DNA from: Cyclospora cayetanensis
Lineage: Eukaryota; Apicomplexa; Conoidasida; Eucoccidiorida; Eimeriidae
Length of the DNA stretch: 64,000 bases
Reading direction: 5' to 3'
Assembly (NCBI RefSeq): GCF_002999335.1
Contig: NW_020312127.1
Span: forward strand, 1-64,000
Each line of letters opens with the position of its first letter. Within the stretch, counting starts at the first letter, position 1. The notes under the pieces are model-generated. The model was not told the DNA's origin. It searched no databases and saw nothing but the letters and a program-made list of their open reading frames with translations. The translations under genes were made by a program, and so were the position numbers. Below, in pieces: positions 1 to 11,901 of this stretch.

Positions 1-65
1 AAAATTTTGGGAGCCTCTTAATTTTTTATAAATTTCAATATTAGTAGTGGGTCTGTCCATTTGGC

Positions 66-600
66 TCAGTGTGGGTCGCAACGTTCATATTTTGGTGAAT
101 GTATAGGCAGGTCACGAAGGAACGCCAGCACTCTCACACAAAGTTCGGTTATTTGTCCGTATCGCCACATGTGGAGAATACGTGGGGCTCCCAGAAACGA
201 AGTAAGGAGAGCTGAGCGACCTCGTGAGCCACAGGAGAGCTGGATCAATGGACGGAATGGGCATACTTGTTGAGGTGCTGGATAAAAGGACGGAGGTGTT
301 CCTTTGTTGACACTTGACCTCGCCAGTCCAAGAATGAAGTCTGCATTGAGATCAATCGAGCACTTTGAGGAACCGGAGGGCTTTTGCAGGAAACTGAATT
401 TAGGAAAAGTGTGCTGCTCCAGCTGTTGACGAACTGGGTTGGATAGCGCATACTCTTCTGCCGCAGGATGCCTTCCAGACCACCTGAAAGACCGTGAGTG
501 CTTTTGCACTGTTGTGGGAATCCCACCTCGATTAGCATCAACATGACCATGTGTTCCACCGAAAATATTAATGCGGTACATAGTTGGCTGTACAAGCGAT
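66..600 (-). pseudogene. Integrase fragment of retrotransposon copy A
   Basis: Two overlapping minus-strand frames together resemble the zinc-binding and early core part of a Ty3/Gypsy integrase. One frame carries a degenerate HHCC-like stretch (GGTHGHVDANRG, then FRWSG in place of the usual FYWPGM) and later DFILGLARSSVNKG, like the usual DFI.GLP.S core. The other frame ends in HLNKYAH, like the usual DRLSKYAHF. The shift between frames and missing Cys residues show it is not functional. Confidence 0.6.
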
Positions 601-1299
601 GGAAGCTTGGCTTTGGCTTAAGCCACAAAAGGTGGTCGTCAACATACAGGTGCTTCACTCTTCGCCTCTCTGAACTTGGCAATATTGGCAGGTAAATGGT
701 GTCAAAGGCAAGGGTATGCCGATTCTCGTAGAAACAGTGACTCAGCACACACATGAGTGGCTGCGCTGCACAGTGGTGAGCCCCTGTACCCTTGAATGAT
801 CGGCGCTACGACCACGTTGGTGATGGACTTGACATACGGTACTCTTAAGTCCTACAACAGAAGCTCGCAAGCGAACGAGCAATTCTATGATTGTGTTTGT
901 ACGGAACAATGTTTGTGAGGTACATCAATATACGAACGTCGTTCTGGACAGTCCATACAAATTGTGTTGTGCTTTAGCTCACCCCACTACACCAAAGAAA
1001 CTTCCTTTTCCCTCACAGGCTTCCACTGCTCAGCTTCGGTCACGAAAAACAGGTACAATGCGGCAGTCTCATAATTGGGGAAGTCAGTAGCGTGCTAGGA
1101 GGAAAGAGCACCCACTGCTACGTCACTAGCATAGGTTGATAGGAAGACACGGCTTTCATGACACGGCAGTGGTGGGACCGAATAAGTGCTAGGGTGGCCG
1201 TTAAGAGTCCTTGTTATGGCATCAACCTGCTTTATACGGTGGCGGACTGCGTTTCCTTATGTAGATTAGTCACAGGCACAGCCGTATCAGCAGAAATGT

Positions 1300-2110
1300 A
1301 ATTTCACATTAATTCAACCCACAAAATTTCGTAACATCCTTGCGGGTGCGGAAAGGTAAAGGCCCGAACTTGACTGCTTCCAAATTTGCAACTTCGATTT
1401 TTGGAGTCGAAGCACAGTATCCCGGGAAAGTTGCTATTTTCATGAAAACTGAGCATTTGCTTGACCTCACTTACCACTGCGTATTCGGCAACAGCTGAAG
1501 CAGACGCCGTATGGCTTGAGAAGCGCTCTTGAACGTATCGCCTGATTACGAAGAGTTCGTTCATAGAGGCAGCCATCCAGTCCTTCATAACAGGTTTATT
1601 GAGCAGCTTGCAATTACATTTCAGCTGAGGCGTTAGCAGGTCCAAATCGCTTAGAGGCATGCTGGAGTCTGCAAGTGCTACTCCGGAACGCTGTTTTGCC
1701 CTTGTCATTTGGGTGAATGGCGATTTGTAAAAGGCTTCTGTGCGGTAACCTGTCCAGTTGATTCCTGTTGCGTGTACTTCATCAACTAATCCGCCAATAT
1801 GAGGCATCAGGAACTTGTGCCTCACAATGCTCTTTTCGAGAACTGCGTTAACGCATATGTGCTACTACCTGTCGGTTTTCGGCAACAGCGCCAGCATTTG
1901 TGCAAAAGCACTAATCAATTATTTCACTGTGCAAAGTCTTGACAATATATCCGCCTGATGCTCAGTCTCTTCTTCATACTATAGGGGGCTCTGATACTAT
2001 GCAGCATAGCTTGGGGCTGCCCCAGGAATTCGCCCAATATGGTACGCTGGGTGAACGACAGGTAGCCACCCTATGCGCAGGCCTTCATTATTTAGCACGT
2101 TCGTGAGCTC
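1300..2110 (-). pseudogene. Reverse transcriptase fragment of retrotransposon copy A
   Basis: The minus strand from about 2090 encodes a stretch ending in IPGAAPSY, like the ELLPGAAP.Y entry to Ty3/Gypsy RT. From about 1830 to 1304 an open stretch begins KFLMPHIGGLVDEVH, which matches the usual 'K..fPMP.id.LldqL' palm sequence, and continues to a remnant of the strand around the YxDD box (RYVQERF), where the catalytic Asp pair is lost. Stops and frameshifts separate the parts. The same block is recognisable in copy B at 14050-14490. Confidence 0.6.
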
Positions 2111-3379
2111 CTTGATACCCGCATATTCGTGCTGATCCTCCGCTTAAGGTTCAATAGAATCTCTAAGAACAAAATTTTTAACAAGGAGCCTCTTAGACTG
2201 GATGCTAGCTCAGAGCCCCCCTATCTGAGTGCGCTGCTGAATCCCCCTCATTAAAAATCAGACTCAACTCGTTGAAGCACTGCGGCTAAGCCCCTCCACC
2301 ACGTATGAGATAAGCATTGTTGAGAAGATCAGGCGGTTGTTCCAAACGCCTTCAGGCACACCAACCTCCACGACACAAAACTGTGGCCGCATGCGCGCCT
2401 TCCATTGGGCCACTATCATTCATGGCCTATGTAGGGTGCCATCACGATAAGCGATCCCAACCTAGAAGTCACACACCATGCTGATAGGACCCAATTCCTT
2501 TTGAAGTAACAGTTGAGTGTCGTAGTCTTGCCGACCCTTGCTTCCTGTCGCCCATCAGCAATCCGAAGTCATTGTGACTGCGCTCACGAGTGGAACGCCA
2601 CGTTACACTTCTGCGCCCCCTCCCTGTAAAACAGATCCATTTAAGATCCAATGCATGTAACCTGGCCAATTCTTTACCAGTAAGTTGACAGTTTGTATGA
2701 GCTCTGAATTGACCCGTTGTGCTTCACCACATGCGACTCAATCCTCTGTAGACCCCTTCACTGGGCTGCAGGCGGCAGTGAGGTGAATTCCATTTCCCTG
2801 ATGAGCGTCTTGGCTGCCAAGGCTTCCGCTGGAACCAGTCCCTTTGGTCAGTGTTCTATGGCCTTCTGCATGCGGTGCAGTTCCGCATTATTTGGGTCAA
2901 TTGCTCACAATAGAATTAATTACAGTGTTGGTATGTGTTGTGGCTGCGTTGGGGGGCAGGCTCTCTCTGGATTCCTTTTCTCGTTCACCGTACACTGCAG
3001 GCTAGGGTTGGTTGACACACTCCGTATCTCTGTGTTCTCCACTTAGTACTGCGTCTTCTGTGTCAGCTTAAAGCGCAGGGATTGCGCTCATTGTCCCAGA
3101 AGTCTCACGGAGTCCAGTAATTGTGGACGCCCCACCAGTCGGTATTTCAGTAGCTGAGTCGCTGCCTGTTTTGCGACCGCTTGGCATGACATTTTGTTCG
3201 AGTCTAGATAAGCCACTGATACAGTAGCTGTTCTCCTACATTGTGGCTTTTGCGAGCCAAGTTTTCGCGCTCCCTGATATGCCTGTTTATTGGAAAATGC
3301 CTTTGCCTCCGCTTTTTTTATTTTATCCAGGCTTACTGCTGAGCTAATGGTTGTATAAGCCAATGAGAAAGGCCTTGTG

Positions 3380-3990
3380 TGAAGGCTTGTCTTGTAATAG
3401 TCACTGCAGCTACACGTCTTCCTGTATACTAATAGACCCACCAATAAAGTGCCTCTGCCTTCAATTAATATGGCGCAAAAAGTGGTGCTTTTGTTTAGCC
3501 GAAGGTTCCAAGGCAACGTACAACTCCAACCGGCTGATGAAGTCTGCGAGTACTTGCCCACCCTCACGGCCATCGTGCTTTGAGGGACGGTGTAGCCTCG
3601 TGAGCTCATCGAAAAACATTTTACTAGCTTGAAAGTGGCGTGCTTATACTAGCTTTGGAGCTACTGCATCGACGTCACCTTCGAAGCCGGGCTCTGCCAA
3701 TCCGACAAGACGTTGGGTCTCCGGCAACTTGGGTCGCAAACGCATTTCTTAGACTGCTGCCAAACAGATTAAAAATTAAGGTACCAATTGACTTGATCAA
3801 AGCGACCACTCTTGTAGCAAAAACTGACGTCCCAAGGCACCTGAATTCAGTGTATGAGCGGGGAAAAGTTGTGTTCGACCGTGCAATGCTACTAACGGTA
3901 GTGCTGTGCCCGGGGTTTCTGGGGAAAGCACTTACTTCCAGCCTAAAAAATTCATAAAAAGCAATCAAGTGTTTCAAAAAAAGCCCCACC
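3380..3990 (-). pseudogene. Gag-like fragment of retrotransposon copy A
   Basis: In one minus-strand frame near 3595-3490 the sequence reads KHDGREGGQVLADFISRLELYV, close to the 'F.G......W...' start of Ty3/Gypsy capsid domains. A roughly 60 bp piece of it (about 3595-3535) is about 80-85% identical to plus 13588-13648 in copy B, whose translation reads KYDGHEDGQVLEEFISRS. Homology to copy B continues upstream to about 3990. The frame is interrupted by stops. Confidence 0.55.
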
Positions 3991-4938
3991 TTTTCCTGTC
4001 CGCTTCATTCTCAGAGTTCCCACAAGGCGCAGAAGGGATAGCTAGGGTGTCCACCACTGTCTGAGCACGGAGACCCCGCACTGCTAGTTGCGCACAGCAT
4101 TTAGCTCACACGCACACACTGCGCCTTGCGACATCGAGCTGACATCAATATGGGATCAATATATGGAGAGAGGAACCAAATAGTCAATTCTCAGCCAATT
4201 CCTAGTCGAAGATAACTGGTTTAGTAGAAAGTGCTTGAAGTGCACCTCAGTCCGCTCTATAGACCTTTACAGCTGAAAGCATCGAGCTACACATACCCGG
4301 ATTAAATGAGGGGTGCAGCAGTAGGCCCATTGCTCTCAATCTCCCCTCATGCCTGAACTACGAGTTCTTTTGCTGGCGCAGAAGTGAATCTTTTACAGAT
4401 GTTAAGGAAACAATAGATGCACAACGCTGCTCTTCAAGGAGAATTGGCATGTCCAAATGCATTTTTACGTTTTTAATATACAGAAGAGGAAGAGGGTATG
4501 TTGGCAGTAGAAACTCAAGCAGCAGAGTAGCATGCCCCCCATATCGTGTAATCTGGGTAGGGACGCTGTTGGACCTCATCTTCCGAGTATGTTGAAAACA
4601 AATCGAGTAAGAGACACAGGTGGGAAGGAGGTATTTTTTTTCGTGTCTCGTCAGTAAGACAAAAACGAATTATATAGATTTTTATTAATCAAGATGGGTA
4701 TCTGTCGCTGCTTACCGTTAAATATTGCTCAGTGTCGCCTTGTGGGCTGCGTGGCCTTGGTGCAGCTTCGTTGCTCCCACCTCGCTACTTACAAATCAAC
4801 CTGTGGCAGCGCCAGTGTGCCCTTCAGTCTTTCTACACGTCGACCAAAGACGCATATCATGTTTCTTCTTTATTTGTAACATTTACCTAGGAATTTTTAA
4901 CGCATCTCGTCGAAGAAGAGCAGAAGGAACGCAACACG
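3991..4938. other. Intergenic region upstream of PNP1
   Basis: No gene could be supported here. Short open frames have no recognisable family and no splice logic. It presumably contains the promoter of the purine nucleoside phosphorylase gene that begins at 4939, but no defined motif could be picked out. Confidence 0.4.
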
Positions 4939-6399
4939 ATGGAAGGCACTGAATTACAACCACACATTCAGCTACGGCAGGTAAAACCAAAAGCCCTAGC
5001 AGGTCACTATTTTAATTGCTCTATTTTATATACATGAGAATTGTGGACAGGTCAATAAACGGTTTCCAAAATTCTTTCCCCTCCCAGTTTTACAACAAAG
5101 CCCAAATCAACGACGCACTAGACCGCAGACTTCTAATGCCAGTCCAACTGAAACCGTATTTAAACGAAAGCATAGCACTCAGTAAATTACAGTGCGTTTC
5201 ATCGCTTTGATTCTCGTTTCTACTGCAACAAGCTCATTCCTTTCTCACGCATTTTCTTTGTTTACGTTCATGCTTGTTTTGCATTTCTCTCTTTCCGTAG
5301 CACCCCGATTTCTGCGTGTTTGTGCATTCTTCCCGCGCAGGGGCAGGTTCAGCCAGTAGTACTAACAATGGGGGACCCCAAACGTGTTGATGCTGTCTTA
5401 GAGCTGTGCGACTCGTATGAACATCTGTCATACAACAGAGAATACAAATCTGCAACGGCAGAAATCGACGGAGAAAAGATTACAGTTATCTCCCACGGTG
5501 TAGGGGCAGCAGGCGCCATGATCTGTTTTGAGGAACTCATTAAACTAGGGGCCAAAGTTATCATAAGAGCTGGCACTTGCGGCAGTCTGAAACCAGACAA
5601 GATCAAGCCAGGAGATATAGTTGTACCATACGCTGTGGCAAGGGACCCCGACGTTTGCGACATGTATGTTTCTACTAGAATGCCGGCTGTGGCCACTCCT
5701 GAAGTTCATCAAGCCCTCATAGAAGTGGGAAAAGAAATGAGCATACCCTTGAAACCAGGGATAGGCTTAAGCAACGGGCTGTTTTATGGGGGCGGTGGAG
5801 AGCATATCCAATGCTTGAAGAAGTGGGCGGAACTAACCGACTTCATCGATTGCGAATTTCATTGTCTATTCCTTGTTGGACTGGTGAGAGGAGTACAAAC
5901 AGGCGGGCTAGCCACTGTGGATGGTTCGCCTCTACAATGGGACCAGGTGAGGCTTGTTTCGGTGTAAGTAGTCTGGCAAGCGTGTTCATTATGCGTATCA
6001 GAAGCCTGGTAGCTTGTTTCTTTCTGCTTGTTTCGAGTCATAGCCTAGTCTAAGTTGCAGCCTTAAAAAGCACGAAACAACATTTTTTCCTTCCATTTCT
6101 GTCCTTATTGCCGCCCCAACGCAGTGGAGGAAAGGTGTCGCTTCGACACGCTGTGCATTATGCCTATTTTCTTCCTCGTTTCATAGCTCTTCACTTCACG
6201 TAGCTGGTGTATTATGGCTACACTTATTCACTGCTATTGCATTATTCTCTAGGGTTTTTGGTTGGTTTGGTCGTAGGCAAACTATGATCCGACGGGCTCG
6301 GCGTGCGTGGAAGGCAAAGTGAAGATGTTGAAACTTGCACTTCGCACCTGTAGCAGACTCAGCAAGGATCTAAACACCACAGGAAAAACATCTGGATAG
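4939..6399 (+). CDS. PNP: Purine nucleoside phosphorylase (copy 1)
   Basis: Phosphorolysis of inosine/guanosine-type nucleosides to base and ribose-1-phosphate, for purine salvage in the cytosol. Three exons: 4939-4980, 5341-5946 and 6277-6399, giving 256 aa. All junctions are GT-AG and phase 0. Family signs: LQPHIQLR at the N-terminus, matching the apicomplexan start with the His that reaches the neighbouring subunit's site; GDPKR and RAGTCGS for phosphate binding; YNREY; a DCE triplet where the family has the ribose-binding EME; and VDGSPLQWD with the catalytic Asp. The last exon carries the usual C-terminal helix (VKMLKLALRTCSRLSKDL). Length fits the roughly 245 aa hexameric apicomplexan PNP/uridine phosphorylase family. 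A paralogue lies at 16471-18123 on the other strand with identical exon 1 and exon 2 lengths. Exon 2 shares a near-identical tract with that copy, suggesting gene conversion. Substrate preference (inosine versus uridine) cannot be decided from sequence. Confidence 0.9.
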
Positions 6400-7331
6400 C
6401 CCTGGGCGTGCCAGCATTTTGGAGGCTTCGAAGCTAAACACTTGTACATATCCTACACTAAATAGGAAAAAGAAAGCATCTGAAGGAGCACGACGGAGAA
6501 GGTCGTTGCCCTTCACGCAAAAACGAGTGAACAGATAAAGGCATGCCCTACAGGAGTGTCGTTCTCAATTGAGCGAAGAAACCAGGCCACAGCATTGGCT
6601 ATTTTGTAGTGACGGAAGCAAACAGTTTCAAATGTATTGCCTTGTGCGCTGCTCGGCAAATTCTAGGTGTTTCTTGTAACGTGTAACTGTTTACCGTGGA
6701 GCTTCTGTAGGCGGTGAGTCAACCTAGTTTTGGAGCTCGTATTTTTGATTTGCAGCTTTTGTCGCTGATTATGCAGATTCATACCGCCTCAATCGTTCCC
6801 GAACTAGCAAGACGGGCAGGCCCATGCTTTCTGTCCACTAGTGTATCCATCTTCCACATATATCCTTGTGTATTTATGTGTACATATAATGGATATCAAA
6901 ATATGTACATGTATAAAGCAGATTACTGAGAAGAGCTATATGTGGGCTGTACGTGAGTATGTGGAGTGTAGAATGTGCATGACTTGGGTTTCTTATTTCA
7001 CTTGAAGGCATGCTCGTTCTACATACAAGAACAGGGGACGTATGTGAATTCATGTAAAGGACTATACCCAAATTATTGAGTAAGGTTTTTGGTGATTGAA
7101 TCTATAAGAACCCGCTCGCATCCTGAATAGTGAAATTAACAGCGGGCCTTCGCCGCTCACCTACTTTTGTGCTGTTCGACAGACCATGTCTGATATTTTA
7201 CTCCTCATTAATTTGCTGCAAGCTGCCAAAAGCTTTGCTTGATCGAACATTTACGCGTGTCTTCGTGTTTGGCTGTTTAAGTATACTTTGTCTCTTGTGT
7301 ATCTGCTGGAAGGACGGAGTAGCGTGCTTGC
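6400..7331. other. Intergenic region between convergent PNP1 and ALDH
   Basis: This AT-richer spacer separates the 3' ends of two convergently transcribed genes (PNP1 plus, ALDH minus). It should hold both 3' untranslated regions. No open frame with recognisable content and no clear repeat was found. Confidence 0.45.
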
Positions 7332-10300
7332 TCATAGCTCAATGTTCATCACCACGGTCTTGATTTCCAAGTATGGGATGAGACCCTCCTCTCCTCCTTC
7401 CCTAATATTTGTACAAAGCAGGAGAATAAAACTGGTATGGTTCTTAGTGGTCGATGATGCGTACACATGCACCTGAGATCTTCACGTGCCGTGCTTAGTG
7501 CTGGTGTATATTCATGCAACCAAACACTTTAAATTCTGTTTAGAAAAGGGCCAGATGCTCACCGGCCATAACCAGACGCCTTGTATCCGCCAAAAGGAAT
7601 GCCAACATCGCCACTCAGATATGTATTAACCCATATCGTACCGGCCTGCAGCCTGAGCGAACAGCAGCAGCGAGCACATGGTGTGCTGTGTGGACAGTCC
7701 GAAAGTGAAAACATGCGTCGTCTTCTAGAGTTTACTCTTTGAAACTAACTACGACGTTGGTGACTGGTAGGTTCAACCAATGCATCGATAAGCAGAAAAT
7801 GTCTGTTGTAGGCTTTGGAAATTATCATACCTGCTGACGAAGTAATTGGCTAGTGGAATGCTCGAGGTGAAGACGCCGGCTCCTAAGCCGTAGAGTGTAT
7901 TATTGGCTCTTTCAACCTAAGCAAAGCCTCCAAGTGAAATCACTGCATTTCAATGAAAACGATTAACACTGCTCTCTTCCCCCTTCCGGAACTACTGTGT
8001 CGGCAGTGTGGGCCATTTTCTACAAATGGGTAAGTGTGGAAAACTATGAAAATGTAGCTCGATTATGTATCTCTTACTGCCTCCTCAATGGTGTCGAACT
8101 TGGAGACGCAAACTACCGGCCCGAAGATTTCTTCTTTGCATATTTTCATGTCGTCAGTAACCCCCGTAAAAATTGTCGGCAGCACCCAGAATCCCCTGAG
8201 CAGAGAGAAAACCAATTGAAGGAAGGAAGGATAAATGGCAGAGTCAGAGATCAATTGCAGAAACACCAGTTTGAGCGGAGGGTTAGGGCAGGGGTTGCTA
8301 CTGCTTCCTCGTAATTAAGGACGACGATTGAGCATAGGCTGCACAATCTATCTATGCAATGGGATACTGGCCGTTTCTGTAGATGCCTGGGAAAGCTACA
8401 GCAAAGTCGTAATGTTCTGTTCGATACGATTATCACTGATGCTTTAGCCCATAGAAGGGTTCATGTGAGTGCTTTTCTGACTTTCCCTCTTTCCTTTTGC
8501 CTCCCATCACACAGATAGCACCCTGTTTCTTCCCTTCTTCAATGTAATTCATAACCATCTTCAGTTGCTTTTCGTCAACTATAGGACCCTGAGTGCAGCT
8601 GGGATCTCTGGGGCAACACAGTTTGGCCTTCTCCGAGACACATTTCTTCAGGCTATCTACAAATTCGTCATACACTCCAGACTGCACCAGCACCCTACTG
8701 CATGCTACACAGCATTGCCCTGAACACCGCAGACATGAAAAACCCAGGCGAGAAATAGTATGCAACGGACTCCATGCTCTAAGATGTAAGCTTCCTGATA
8801 AGCTCTACACAGATCTCGCAAAGCTTGGTCCTGTTTTCTCTACCGAACTCCGTAAATCCTTCATCCCCACTTCGTACTTTCCTCTCTCCCTTTTAACCGC
8901 TTGTCTTTGCACCACTTTACGTGCTTACCAGAGTTATTGAACAAGCCCTTCCACGTAGCTTCACAAGCGTTTTTAATATTTGCATCATTGAGTACCACCA
9001 AGGGGCTTTTACCCCCTAGTTCGAGGGTCACTCTCTTTACGGTCGCCGCGCACTCCTCAGCCACCAAACGACCAACATGAGAAGATCCAGTGAAAGAAAC
9101 CTTATCAACATTTGGATTACGAATCAAAGCAGCGCCCACAGTATCCCCCCATCCATTTAGAACGTTTAGAACGCCTGGGGGCAGGCCCTGCGCAGAAGAT
9201 GAAGAGCAGAAGCGGAAGAGACGCAGGTGGAATGCCTCCACAATGTGTACAGAGTCAGCAATATTGTAGAAATGGACGAGCGCACGTAAAAAGAAATGAC
9301 AGCTGGTAGGGAAAAAGGCCTCCAATGTATTTAAGCTGTTCATTTCTCTTTCAAAGTATGTTTACGTTCTGCGTGATCCTGTCAGTTGCATGAGCGATGT
9401 CCAAACAAGCGAGCCTCCTATACTACGTGTGCAGGTCCTGGAGCTAAGTCACATACTGCTACGGCAGTTCCCTTATATTTAGCTCTATTGCATTTCCTGC
9501 GTCGCAGCTTTACCATGCGTTCAAACTAACAGCCTCTGAATAGCCACATTCCACCCTTTTATCCACTTCTTGAATCGCGTATCAGACTGGCTCTAAAGCC
9601 TTTTGTGAACGCAATCGTCCATCAAAACGGTACCCTTTTGCCACCATACTTCGAAATCGCCGGTGACTCATCTTGCCCAGTGCTTCGGAAAAGTACGTTA
9701 CCTTCCTAACAATCTCTCCTCCGCTGTCACCTTTTTCCTCTCTCGTATCGTGTCTCTCCGTACCCTCTCTCTCTAACCTTTCTTACAGCTCTCCGTGCTC
9801 CTCACCGCTCGCTGCACTAGCTTGCAGAATGCAAGCGCCGTCAAAGGTGACTTTTCGCTGCTCTTTACCACGACGGTGCAGCCACATGCCAATGCTGGCG
9901 CCGCCTTGAGCACCATGAGCATCAAAGGAAAGTTCCAAGGAACTATCTGAATGGTAAAATGAAGAATTGGCAAAGAGAGAAACAAGAATGGAGGAGGATT
10001 AGGTAGGCATTAAAAAGGCCAAAGCTGCTTAAATAAGGTGAGCTAAAAGCTTGTGGGGTAATAACGAAAGACAATGTGCTTTGTGTGGAATAGATGGGAT
10101 TCAGGGAGGGCCAAATTTAACAAGTGTTGTATCGACATAATTGAGAATTAGGGCAGCTCTACGGCTGGGGGCATATGGAATACCACTCGCAAAACAACTA
10201 CCGATATATGGCAGAGTAATCATAAAAAAAGGGCGACATAACACACAATGGTCCTGCTGCTGTGGATTCTGCAGGTGTGTCAGGTACTGGTGCAGGCACA

Positions 10301-11901
10301 GCTATTGCTGTGAGTGCAATCATGGCTCACCGCAGCTACTACTCCCACGGGTTCCCTCCGTGTGTGACAAGAGATTTTCTCGTTGTCGAGCACCGGGATG
10401 TACGCACCGCCTCTAATTTTGTCGGCCCAACCTCCATAGTATCGGAGGTTGGCAACGCACGTATGCATATCGGATCTGAGAGCAAAGACAACAGACACAT
10501 CCAGCGACAAAATTAAGAAGACTGAAAGATGTGAATAAACGGGGAAAAAGGCCCTCAGCTTCGGGGGCGAGCTGGCAGCAAATGCTCCTCCTTTGCTGCC
10601 CAGGAGACCAACCTGACCCACAGACAGATGGACGAACGTAGGCGACACTTGCAGGTGCTACAGCGTGTAGATGGACGCTACTGAAACGACTGTACTAGCT
10701 AGGGTTGCTGGCTGAAATAGCAATAAATATGATGCCGCAGGCTAGAGAACGAGATCTAAAACATGCACCAAACTCACGAAGAGCTTCTATCACAGAACAA
10801 AAAAACAGCAGTGTGCACGAAAGGGGAATTTTGGCCGAGCATAAGCACTGAGATTCCACTGGTCGCCATTCTGCAGCTACAACTTCTGAGCAACTTTTCG
10901 TTCGTGCTCTTAGCCTTGATTATCTATATTTAGCTTAGGGACCAAGCATGCCGCGCGACTCGGCAGACGTCCACCTATGCATACAGCCCGTGGGATCTGT
11001 ATCGGGCAACACCTGGCACATTCGAAGGGCTTTCCAACATTAAGGCATTCAAGGGCGGCCATTGAGTCCAGTTCCTTCTCCAATAAATCTGCGAGGCTCA
11101 TCAACAAGGCCCCTCTGGTACGCGCGGCAGTTTGGAGGGACCACGAAGAGAACGCCCTATTAGCGGTGCGTACTGCATCTTCGACATCTGCCTTGCTGAC
11201 ACAAACATGCAAATAAAGCAGGGCTGGGTTTAACAGGGAGGGAACGGCCAGAAAAAGGGCTAGAGGAGAAAGGGGGAAGGGTAAACAGGGAGCTACGGGA
11301 AGCAGAAGGTAGTGGGCGAGACGATGGAGGAAGAAAAGAATGCCGAAGTAGCGATGGGGAGTACTAGTGAAAAGACAGAGAATAGCATTACCCCTTTAAA
11401 TGCATGACTAGGCGTATTGAAGGAAAGCGTTTACGAAGTTCAGAACTGCCCTTGTGTTACAGCCCAGAAGTACTACGACTGTTACATATGGTGAAGGGGG
11501 AACTCACCTCGCTTCCTTGATTTCGCATATATCCTCCTCGGTTGCGGGATTCTTAAGTTTCCAAGTCCTCTCTCCCCGGGGCTCCCGAAATTCTCCGTCA
11601 ATGAAAAGGCGTGTCTCAAGGGTGGAAGTCACTGAGAAGAATGTAGCAAAACACGAGGGTCAAAAGACTTGGCGCCTGAAAAGCTATAAAGCTGGGGGGA
11701 AGTAGGGAGTTAGGGCAGAAAAGAGAGCTCCAAACAGTGACAAAGAACACGAAAGGGGGAGCCAAAAGTGTGGTATAATGGGTATGCGTTTAAGAGAACA
11801 TATTGAAGGAGGCGATGAATGATATGAAGAAAATGGCTATTGCTTGCCGGGAATGAATCTGTGCTCTTACGGCTATTATTCGAAGATGCACTGTCAAACA
11901 T
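7332..11901 (-). CDS. Aldehyde dehydrogenase (NAD-dependent, ALDH1/2/betaine-type), 11 exons
   Basis: Oxidises aldehydes to carboxylates with NAD(P)+. Exons on the minus strand: 11901-11871, 11631-11508, 11195-11013, 10475-10331, 9946-9806, 9187-8929, 8719-8482, 8195-8078, 7916-7831, 7652-7563, 7401-7332. Together they give 494 aa, the usual family length, with every junction in phase. Features in order: FIDGEF and NPATEE at the start; [33 protein letters not shown] of the Rossmann region; [10 protein letters not shown] with general base Glu264; GQCC with catalytic Cys298 (34 residues later, as in human ALDH2); [21 protein letters not shown] near the C-terminus. The first exon is a 31 nt piece ([10 protein letters not shown]) chosen because its GTAAGA donor and phase fit; it shows no mitochondrial or secretory leader, so a cytosolic enzyme is inferred. 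The donor at 8481-8480 (GTCAGA) is weak. Substrate is unknown. Confidence 0.9.

Larger units (their letters stand above)
1..3990 (-). mobile_element. Degenerate Ty3/Gypsy-type LTR retrotransposon, copy A
   Basis: Read on the minus strand, this stretch holds in order a gag-like segment (about 3990-3380), a reverse-transcriptase segment (about 2110-1300) and an integrase segment (about 600-66), which is the gag-RT-IN order of Ty3/Gypsy elements. All reading frames are broken by stops and frameshifts, so it is a decayed copy. Copy B on the plus strand at 13260-14490 matches it in several separate patches across gag and RT (for example minus 3595-3535 against plus 13588-13648, and minus 2140-1960 against plus 14015-14190). 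No long terminal repeats were identified; the 3' end lies at or beyond the window start. Inference: an old insertion of a family present in many coccidian genomes. The RT and IN assignments rest on weak, frame-shifting similarity read by eye. Confidence 0.7.
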
